Of a DNA stretch of 64,000 bases, positions 16,494-23,601 are shown piece after piece. The stretch lies in assembly GCA_965198285.1 (NCBI GenBank), contig OZ240251.1, positions 3,658,001 through 3,722,000 on the forward strand, written 5' to 3'. How positions within the stretch are numbered: the first letter of the stretch is position 1; the number at the start of each line of letters is the position of its first letter. Made by a program: the position numbers and the translations under genes. The notes under the pieces were generated by a model. It saw only the letters and a list, made by a program, of their open reading frames with translations, did not search any database and was not told the origin of the DNA. This DNA comes from UBA11872 sp965198285 (GTDB lineage: Bacteria > Chloroflexota > UBA11872).

Positions 16494-17218
16494 TTCGAAC
16501 GGACCGCCAGGTACGTCAGAGGATGCGGCTGCGACTGCCTCGGACCCAGCCGCCCGCGCAGCCTCGCCAGCCGCCCCGCGGACGCCGCTTCCTCCGGGGC
16601 GCCCGCCAATTCTCGATAGAAGCGGGCCACGGCCGGCCAGCGCACGCGACTGCGAGCGTCGCGCTCCAGACGCATCAGGTCACGTGGTTCGTCGGGTTGG
16701 TCGGCGGCCCGCCAGAGATCGCGCAGCCGGGCCAGCGAGTCACCGTCGCGTCCCACCGCGGTCGTCGGCAGGAGCTCGCCCACCTCCAGGATCGACCGGG
16801 CGCGCGCGCCGGAGGTCCGGCGCGCGACGGCACGCCAGGCCTGCAGCAGTCCTGGTAGAAACCCCAGCGGCACGGCCCAGGCCACCACCGCGTGAACCGG
16901 CTCGCGATTAATGAATAGAAACGCCAGCAGCACGCTCACCACGCCCAGCTCAAGTAGCCCGACCAGCAGGGCCAGCGCCCAGCGCCGGCCCTGCCCGGCC
17001 ATTCGCACGGCGTGGGAAAAGAGATCGGCCTCCACGCGAGCCCGAATCACCGCCAATTCGCCCGTTGACATCGGCAGCCGGCTGTACAGCGCGATCTGAA
17101 ACGGACCGGCATCGGCATCCAACCGCCCGTAATCCGTGTCGATCAACACCGCGCTCCCCGTGTCCGTGGGAACGACGAACGCGTCGATTAGTTGGGCGTT
17201 AGGATCGGAGTCCTGCAC
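16490..17218 (-). CDS. Unrecognised membrane protein, first of a four-gene set
   Basis: About 242 residues if it starts at the GTG at 17218, which follows GGAGCCC at a suitable distance. Other starts in frame are GTG 17320 and ATG 17344; the latter would overlap the mnmG start codon on the other strand. Two hydrophobic segments (LALLVGLLELGVVSVLLAFL and a second helix VVAWAVPLGFLPGLLQAW) point to a membrane protein with a helical, Arg-rich C-terminal region. I do not recognise the family. It is divergent from mnmG, and the roughly 124 bp between would hold both promoters with the chosen start. Confidence 0.55.
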   Translation of the reverse strand: MQDSDPNAQLIDAFVVPTDTGSAVLIDTDYGRLDADAGPFQIALYSRLPMSTGELAVIRARVEADLFSHAVRMAGQGRRWALALLVGLLELGVVSVLLAFLFINREPVHAVVAWAVPLGFLPGLLQAWRAVARRTSGARARSILEVGELLPTTAVGRDGDSLARLRDLWRAADQPDEPRDLMRLERDARSRVRWPAVARFYRELAGAPEEAASAGRLARLRGRLGPRQSQPHPLTYLAVRSK

Positions 17219-17342
17219 GGCGATACTGGGCTCCAGCTGCGCTGCGGGTTGCCACGACGACCGCGGCGCGAGTATCTGAGTGTATATCGCCGCAAAACCG
17301 GCAATCGGACCGATTCTCACGGGCGCGTGGGAAGATAGGCCC

Positions 17343-19328
17343 ATGCGTCTCCGAAAACCCCGCACCAGCACCGGCGCCTTTGATGTCCTGGTAGTCGGCG
17401 CCGGCCATGCCGGCTGCGAGGCGGCCCTGGCCGCGGCGCGCATGGGCCGGCGCACTGCGCTCCTGAGTACCAACCTCGACACCGTCGCCCAGATGCCCTG
17501 CAACCCATCGATCGGCGGCCCCGCCAAGGGCAACCTCGTACGTGAGATCGACGCGCTCGGCGGCGAAATGGGCCGCAACACCGACCGCACCCAGATCCAG
17601 ATTCGTGAGTTGAACACCAGCAAAGGACCCGCCGTCCGCGCCCTGCGCGCGCAGTGCGACAAGCATGCCTACGGCGTGCTCATGCGCCGCCGGCTCGAGG
17701 CGCAGAAGAACCTGACGCTTCTCGAGGCCCATGTGGACGGCCTCATCTGGGAATCGGAACCGCTGGACGGGGCGCCTGCCTGGCGCGTGCGCGGTGTCCG
17801 CGCCGGCACCGGCCAGGAGATTCGCGCCCACGCCACCGTGGTCACCACCGGCACATTCCTGCACGGCCGGATCATCATGGGCGACGTGGAATCCCCCGGC
17901 GGCCGCCGCGGCGAACCGCCCGCCACCGCGCTATCCAACGACCTGAGAAACGCCGGCCTGGAACTGGGACGCCTCAAGACCGGCACGCCGCCGCGACTGG
18001 CCGCCGACAGCATCGACTACACCCGCACGCGCGTGCAGCATGGCAGCCAGCAGCCGCTGTGGTTCAGCTTCGACCCGCCGCCCCGATCCGAGTGGCACGA
18101 GGCGGCCCCGGACTCCGTCTATCCGCACGTCCCGCCGCCCGGCTGGCGCGCCCAGATGGCCTGCTACCAGGTGCGCACCACGCCCGAGACCCACGCGCTC
18201 ATCCGCGAGAACCTGCACCGAGCACCGATGTACAACGGCGCCATCAAGGCCTCCGGCCCCCGCTACTGCCCCTCGATCGAGGACAAGATCGTCCGCTTCG
18301 CCGGCAAGGACTCGCACTTGCTCTTCCTCGAACCCGAGGGCTTCCGCACCCACGAGGTCTACGTCCAAGGCGCCAACACCAGCCTGCCCGCCGACGTGCA
18401 ACTCGCCATGATCCGCACCATCCCCGGCTTGGAATCCGCCGAAATGCTTCGTCCGGGCTATGCCGTCGAATACGACTTCGTCCACCCCCGCCAACTCCGT
18501 CGCTCCCTCGAAGTCCGCGGTGCCCGCGGCCTGTTCCTGGCCGGCCAGGTCAACGGCACCACGGGCTACGAAGAGGCCGCCGCCCAGGGCCTCATGGCCG
18601 GCATCAACGCCGCGCGCCTGTCACAGGGCGAAGACCCGATCGAGCTGAGCCGCGCCCAGGCCTACATCGGCGTGATGATCGACGATCTCGTCACCAGCGA
18701 CCTCACCGAGCCCTACCGCCTCCACACCTCCCGCGCCGAATACCGCCTGCTCCTGCGCCACGACAGCGCCGACCGGCGACTGACCGAACTTGGGCACGCC
18801 ATTGGCCTAGCATCAAACCGACGCCTCGCCCGCCTGCGGCGCCAGCTCGAACGGTCCGAATCCACCCAGGCCTGGCTGAAACGCCTGCGCGTCCCGGCGT
18901 CTCCCGCCGTCAATCAACGGCTACGCCAACTCGAACTGGCGCCGCTCCGGCAAACCACGCCCGGTCTGGAAGTGCTGGCCCGCACCGGCATGACCTGCGA
19001 CCTCATTGCCGAGCTGACCGGCGACGAGCCGCCCCCGCCCGAAGCCGCCGCGCACGTTGAGTTCGAAGTCAAGTACGCCGGCTACATCCGCCAGCAGGAA
19101 GCCCAGGTCCGCCGCGCCGCCGCAATGGAAAACCACCGAATCCCGCCCGATCTGGCGTATATCGACCTGCGCGCCCTGCGCACCGAAGCCCGCCACCGGC
19201 TCGAACGCTTCCGCCCCGCCACCGTCGGCCAGGCCGCCCGCCTCGAAGGCGTCACCCCCTCCGACATCGCCGGCCTCCTCGTCTACCTCAAGCGCCACGC
19301 CGCCACGGCCGAAGCCGGCCGGAGCTAG
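17343..19328 (+). CDS. mnmG: tRNA uridine 5-carboxymethylaminomethyl modification enzyme MnmG
   Basis: 661 residues from the ATG at 17343 (MRLRKPRTSTGAFDVLVVGAG); the open frame begins 21 codons earlier but without similarity. FAD-binding dinucleotide motif VVGAGHAGCEAA, then the family signature NPSIGGPAKGNLVREIDALGG. GidA motifs GPRYCPSIEDKIVRF and NGTTGYEEAAAQGL are present, as is the helical C-terminal MnmE-binding domain. With MnmE it installs the cmnm5 group on U34 of several tRNAs. No mnmE or rsmG lies next to it here. An unrelated 468-codon open frame in another phase is a by-product of high GC. Confidence 0.97.
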   Translation: MRLRKPRTSTGAFDVLVVGAGHAGCEAALAAARMGRRTALLSTNLDTVAQMPCNPSIGGPAKGNLVREIDALGGEMGRNTDRTQIQIRELNTSKGPAVRALRAQCDKHAYGVLMRRRLEAQKNLTLLEAHVDGLIWESEPLDGAPAWRVRGVRAGTGQEIRAHATVVTTGTFLHGRIIMGDVESPGGRRGEPPATALSNDLRNAGLELGRLKTGTPPRLAADSIDYTRTRVQHGSQQPLWFSFDPPPRSEWHEAAPDSVYPHVPPPGWRAQMACYQVRTTPETHALIRENLHRAPMYNGAIKASGPRYCPSIEDKIVRFAGKDSHLLFLEPEGFRTHEVYVQGANTSLPADVQLAMIRTIPGLESAEMLRPGYAVEYDFVHPRQLRRSLEVRGARGLFLAGQVNGTTGYEEAAAQGLMAGINAARLSQGEDPIELSRAQAYIGVMIDDLVTSDLTEPYRLHTSRAEYRLLLRHDSADRRLTELGHAIGLASNRRLARLRRQLERSESTQAWLKRLRVPASPAVNQRLRQLELAPLRQTTPGLEVLARTGMTCDLIAELTGDEPPPPEAAAHVEFEVKYAGYIRQQEAQVRRAAAMENHRIPPDLAYIDLRALRTEARHRLERFRPATVGQAARLEGVTPSDIAGLLVYLKRHAATAEAGRS

Positions 19329-19346
19329 TCGAAGAACACGCTCCGA

Positions 19347-19376
19347 CCCTCGCCCGTTCATCGAGACGAGCGAGGG
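19347..19376. terminator. Possible hairpin between convergent mnmG and lipoprotein gene
   Basis: CCCTCGC (19347-19353) pairs with GCGAGGG (19370-19376) over a 16-nt loop. It lies just after mnmG and before the convergent lipoprotein stop. No T-tract follows on either strand, so a terminator role is weakly supported. Confidence 0.3.
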
Positions 19377-19413
19377 CCGGGAGAACTCATGACCGTCTAT
19401 TGGCGCCGGCGAT

Positions 19414-21228
19414 CTACTCCATACGCCGCCGGATCCGACGAATCACCGTGCGATGCACGCCCAGCGCGCCAAGCCCCACCGCCCCGAGAGCGGCGGCGAT
19501 TGGAGCGACAATGATGCCGATGACAATGGCCGCATTGGCCACCCACTGCCCGATCCGAGTCAACACCTCGACCGAATTGTCAACCGTCTCGCCAGGATCC
19601 CACTGGTCGTCCTCGACCACTTCCTCTTCTTCTTCAACGACTTCCTCAGGCTCCGGAATCGCCGTCAGGAACGTCACGCTGCGGTTGTCCACGGTTGCGC
19701 GGTCGCGTTCGGTAGCCTCGATTGAGGTCGTAAACCACTGCCGTGCGGCGGCCGATTCCAGCCGCGCCAGGTAGCTCACGGTGCCGGCGGCGCCGGGCGC
19801 AAGCTCGGGGAACTCCCACACGATCGCGTGCTGGTCCGCGTCATATCGGCCGCCCTTGGTTGCTCGGATGAACTCGATGCCTGAAGGCAGCCCCTCAACC
19901 AGGCGGACATCGCGCGCATCCGCGTTGCCCCGATTGGCATAGCCCACCGAGTAACTCAACTCGCGACCCACCTGCACCTCAACATCGCGTTCCTTGGTAA
20001 GACTGAGGTCGACGAAGAACGGCAATCTGACCTCGTCATGGTCCAGGTCGGAGCCGCGAACATCGCTCGCGGTGCTCGCCTTCGCCCTCAACTCCATCGT
20101 CCGCCCGTCACCCTCGAGGCGCGCGCCGGTCCGCAGCTCAATTGACTGGCCCGGCGCCATCCGGTCGATCGTCCAGACCACGCTGTGCGTGGCCTCTTCG
20201 TACTGCCCGGGCTTCGTCGCGTATTGGAACACCACGTCGGGATCGAGCTGATCGCGCACAACAACCTCGCGAAGTTCCACCGTCCCGTCGTTGATCACGG
20301 TGATCGGGAACTCCACCGACTCGTGCATCGCGTACTGGTCCGGCGCACGGCGCTCGACTCGCAGGTCGGGCACCGGATGCAGGTTGACCGTGATGGTGGA
20401 CAGCGCCGCCTGGTCGGCCAGCACGTTCAGCTGCCCCTGGAACGTCTCGATCTGCTCGCGCACCTTGGCAACTTCGCGCTGCACCTCCAGCGTGTCCTTC
20501 ACGGTTGTGGAGGTCGCCATGATCTCAAGCAACTGCTTCTCCGTGGCCTGCGCGTTGCGCATCCGCGACTGGATATCCGTGAATGCCGCCGTCACGTCCC
20601 GCCCGGTCACGTCCTCAGCCACCACCTCGCGCCCGTGCGTCCGAATACGTTCAATCGTCTCGTCGAAGCGCTCGGCCGGAATCCGTAGCGTGATCGAACT
20701 GATCCGGTACGGCTCGTTGCCGCCTATCTCGGTGTGCGACACAAATGCCCCGGCGATCGAAGCCACGATGCCCCGGATCGCCTTCACGCTGGTCGGCACG
20801 TCCGCCACCACAACGCCAATGCTGCCGGTGCGAATGACTTTCCGTCCCGAATCGGGGACCTGCGTCTCGGCGGTCAACAGCGAGCTCGTGGACGTCTGGC
20901 TCTGCACCGCAGCCGCCGGATCAGCCCCCTGCACGGCCGAGCTTGCCTCCACAACCTTCTCGACCACCTTTTCGACTTGGACCGTCTGCGTAACCACCTT
21001 CTCGACCTGCTGCGTGACGACCCTTTCGACCGGCACCTCCTTGACCACCAGCTTCTCGACCGGCACCTCCTTCATGACAACCTTCTCGACCGGCACCTCC
21101 TTAATCACAATTCTCTCGACCGCAGCCGCCGCTGGAGCGGCGTCAGCCGACGAACTCTCTCCACAGGAAGCAACCAACAGCGCTGCCAAGGGAATCGCCA
21201 ACATCAGTGATCGTCGCGGTCCTCGCAT
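19414..21228 (-). CDS. DUF4349 lipoprotein with DUF11-type repeats and V-E-K-V repeat region
   Basis: About 604 residues from the ATG at 21228, which has a GAGGGGGCGAG stretch upstream (a GTG one codon earlier is possible). A signal peptide with lipobox (AALLVASCGES) is followed by about 70 residues of imperfect 11-residue repeats of the type KEVPVEKVV, likely a coiled coil. A DUF4349 domain comes next (residues about 125-285, with a long coiled-coil helix AQATEKQLLEIMATS). Two immunoglobulin-like DUF11 repeats follow, and a C-terminal transmembrane helix (ANAAIVIGIIVAPIAAALGA) has a basic tail. It is presumably an envelope-spanning surface protein. It is a tandem paralogue of the next gene upstream. 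Confidence 0.8.
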   Translation of the reverse strand: MRGPRRSLMLAIPLAALLVASCGESSSADAAPAAAAVERIVIKEVPVEKVVMKEVPVEKLVVKEVPVERVVTQQVEKVVTQTVQVEKVVEKVVEASSAVQGADPAAAVQSQTSTSSLLTAETQVPDSGRKVIRTGSIGVVVADVPTSVKAIRGIVASIAGAFVSHTEIGGNEPYRISSITLRIPAERFDETIERIRTHGREVVAEDVTGRDVTAAFTDIQSRMRNAQATEKQLLEIMATSTTVKDTLEVQREVAKVREQIETFQGQLNVLADQAALSTITVNLHPVPDLRVERRAPDQYAMHESVEFPITVINDGTVELREVVVRDQLDPDVVFQYATKPGQYEEATHSVVWTIDRMAPGQSIELRTGARLEGDGRTMELRAKASTASDVRGSDLDHDEVRLPFFVDLSLTKERDVEVQVGRELSYSVGYANRGNADARDVRLVEGLPSGIEFIRATKGGRYDADQHAIVWEFPELAPGAAGTVSYLARLESAAARQWFTTSIEATERDRATVDNRSVTFLTAIPEPEEVVEEEEEVVEDDQWDPGETVDNSVEVLTRIGQWVANAAIVIGIIVAPIAAALGAVGLGALGVHRTVIRRIRRRME

Positions 21229-21231
21229 CAC

Positions 21232-21524
21232 TCGCCCCCTCGCCTGATCGATTCCCCGGCGTCGCCCGAGGAGCGCTCAATCCCTCTACCGCCGACGATG
21301 CCGACTACCAAGCCAAACGGCACCGACTAGGACCGTAACCTGGGAAGTACATCCCGGTCGGTACGAAGTTACCTAATCCCGGTCGGTACGTCCCTGCCTA
21401 AGCGCAGTCGGTACGGCCTCACTAACTACTACGCCAACCGGACGAGAATCGTTCCCTTCCGTCTGGACTTTCTTCTTTCTAGACTTCCCCGAACAGCCAG
21501 CCGGGAGGCACCGCGCACCCCGCC
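21232..21524. promoter_or_regulatory. Intergenic region with three 25-bp-spaced GTCGGTACG repeats
   Basis: A gap of about 290 bp between the two tandem lipoprotein genes. It contains GTCGGTACG at 21357-21365, 21382-21390 and 21407-21415, exactly 25 bp apart. The first two copies extend to ATCCCGGTCGGTACG. They lie about 130-190 bp upstream of the 604-residue lipoprotein start. Regular phased direct repeats upstream of a gene suggest an operator for a cooperatively binding regulator. Nothing else is evident in the gap. Confidence 0.5.
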
Positions 21525-23291
21525 CTACGCATCCGCCTCCGGCTGCGCCCGCCGACGCTTCATCGCCCGTACGCCCAATCGGACCAGGAATCCAACCGCC
21601 ACAAACGGCCCCGCCACAATCGCCACCACAATCGCGGCATCGGCCAGGAACCGCAAGACCACCAGCAGCAGACCTACCGCGTCCCGCGCTGTCGACCCCG
21701 GCCCAAACACGTCCCGGCCCGCCACGTCTTCCGGCAGCGCGGTCAGGAAGGTAACGACCCGGTTGTCCACGTCGGCCCGGTCCGCAACGGCAGATTCGAT
21801 CTTCGTCTCCGTCTGGAACCGACCCTCGCTCCGATCCACCCGCGCCTCGTAAAACACACCCTGCCCGGAATCCGGCGACAGCCGCGGGAACTCCCACACC
21901 ACCGTTCGCGTGTCGGCGTCATAGCGCCCGCCGCCCTCCGCGCGCACGAACGTCATGCCCTCCGGCAAACGCTCGCTCAACCGAACCTCCCGAGCGTCGC
22001 CGTTACCGTGATTCTGGAAGTTGAGGAAGTACGTCACGTCCCGACCCACCGGCACCGACGCCTCCCCCTCCTTGAATACGCTCAGGTCCACAAAAAACGG
22101 CAGCGTCGCCTCGGCCCGGTCCTCCGACGGTTCGCGCACCACGCCGCCCGCCGTGATCGTCGCCGTCACCTGCATCGGCGTGCCGTCGCCCTCCAGCCGC
22201 ACCCGCGACCACACGTCCCGCGACGAGTTCGCGTCCAGCCGGTCGATCGACCAGACCACGCTGTTGGTGGCCGCCTCGTACACACCCTGCGACGACGCCC
22301 ACTCAAACACCATCCCCGGCGCCAGCGTGTCCCGCACCATCACGTCCCGCAGGTCCACCGTGCCGTGGTTGGCGATCGTGATCGGCAGTTCCGTACTGCC
22401 GTGCATCACGTAGCCCTCCGGCTGAAACCGCTCGATCCGCAAGTCCGGCGCCGGATGCAGCCGCACCGTGATCGTGGCCAGGTCGGTCTGATTCGTCAGC
22501 AGGTTCAACTGCCCCTGCAACACCTCGATGCGCGAGCGGACCTCCAACAGTTCGCGCTGCACGTCCAGCGTGTCCTGCACCGTGCGCGCCGTCGCCAGGA
22601 TCTCCAGCAACTGCCGCTCGGCCGCCTCCGCCGTCCGCAGCCGCGCGTCCACGTCGGTGAACTCGGCCGTCACGTCCCGCCCGCCCACGTCCTCGAACAC
22701 CACCTCGCTGCCCTGTTCCCGCACCAGCGCCCGAACCTCGTCGAACCGCTCCACCGGTACCCGCAGCGTCACCGTGCTGATCGACCGCGGATCGTCATCC
22801 CGCACATCCGCCGAGTCCACGAACGCCTGGGGAATCCCATCCACCAACTCCTGCAACCGCTCCACGGCGACGCTCACGTCACCCACCACGATCCCAATCG
22901 TGGCGTCGCGGATCACCCGCCGTGCCGGCGCCATGGCTTGAGCCTCCGTTGACACCTGCTTCATCACAGCCGTCTCAACCGGGACCTCCCGCACCACGAC
23001 CTGCGGCTGCGCAGGCGCGTTAACGTCCGCCACGCGTATCACGGCCCGTTCCGCGGCCATCCCCATCGCCGTGGCCGTATCCCGCGACATGCGCTCGCCT
23101 TCGACGGTCTTCTCAACCATCACAGCCGGTGCCGGGGCCATCGTGGCTGGTGAATCCGGGGCCATCGCGGCCGCGGGAGCAGCCATCGACCGCTCCTCGT
23201 CCGCCCCGCCGAACGGAAGCTCACCGCACGCCGCCAGCCCCAACACGCCCACCAGCACAACCGCCAGCAACAGTCGCAATAGCCTCGACAT
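21525..23291 (-). CDS. DUF4349 lipoprotein, paralogue
   Basis: 588 residues from the ATG at 23291, chosen because AAGGAGCG precedes it and a lipoprotein signal peptide follows (MSRLLRLLLAVVLVGVLGLA then ACGE); the longer frame to 23501 is spurious. Organisation as in the downstream paralogue: lipobox, a degenerate V-E repeat region (VVVREVPVETAVMKQV), and a DUF4349 domain (IGIVVGDVSVAVERLQELVD ... with a coiled-coil helix). DUF11-like repeats follow, then a C-terminal transmembrane helix with basic residues (MKRRRAQPEADA). The two proteins are similar along their length, indicating tandem duplication. The role is probably at the cell envelope; function unknown. Confidence 0.8.
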   Translation of the reverse strand: MSRLLRLLLAVVLVGVLGLAACGELPFGGADEERSMAAPAAAMAPDSPATMAPAPAVMVEKTVEGERMSRDTATAMGMAAERAVIRVADVNAPAQPQVVVREVPVETAVMKQVSTEAQAMAPARRVIRDATIGIVVGDVSVAVERLQELVDGIPQAFVDSADVRDDDPRSISTVTLRVPVERFDEVRALVREQGSEVVFEDVGGRDVTAEFTDVDARLRTAEAAERQLLEILATARTVQDTLDVQRELLEVRSRIEVLQGQLNLLTNQTDLATITVRLHPAPDLRIERFQPEGYVMHGSTELPITIANHGTVDLRDVMVRDTLAPGMVFEWASSQGVYEAATNSVVWSIDRLDANSSRDVWSRVRLEGDGTPMQVTATITAGGVVREPSEDRAEATLPFFVDLSVFKEGEASVPVGRDVTYFLNFQNHGNGDAREVRLSERLPEGMTFVRAEGGGRYDADTRTVVWEFPRLSPDSGQGVFYEARVDRSEGRFQTETKIESAVADRADVDNRVVTFLTALPEDVAGRDVFGPGSTARDAVGLLLVVLRFLADAAIVVAIVAGPFVAVGFLVRLGVRAMKRRRAQPEADA

Positions 23292-23601
23292 CACACGCTC
23301 CTTCGCCTGGTCCAACTGTCGTAGGCAGCCGGGAAGTGACGCATCAGCGCTACGTCGGCGTGGCTCACCGTCAAGACTACCGGCGTAGCCACGAGTCCTT
23401 GGTGCACCAACCTCAACCGCTTCCAGAAGGCCCTCACGAGTAAATACGTCGCTGGAGCGTGGTTCGTTCCCTGCGAATTGGAGATTCTTCGGGTTGGACA
23501 ACCATGAGCTGGAGGATCTGGCCCCCCGCGAACGAGTAGCAAAGCGCCGCTAACGCTGCACCAGCGTCGCAGCCAGCCCATACCGGTCAGCCAGATCCCC
23601 G

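Noticed and set aside
17654..19060. A 468-codon open frame inside mnmG in another phase
   Set aside because: Arg/Pro/His low-complexity translation of a conserved gene.
20291..21247. A 318-codon frame antisense to the DUF4349 lipoprotein
   Set aside because: The Thr/Ser repeats are simply the complement of the V-E-K repeat region.
21351..21415. CRISPR-like direct repeats
   Set aside because: Only a 9- to 15-bp match with 10- to 16-bp gaps, three copies, no cas genes; operator-like instead.
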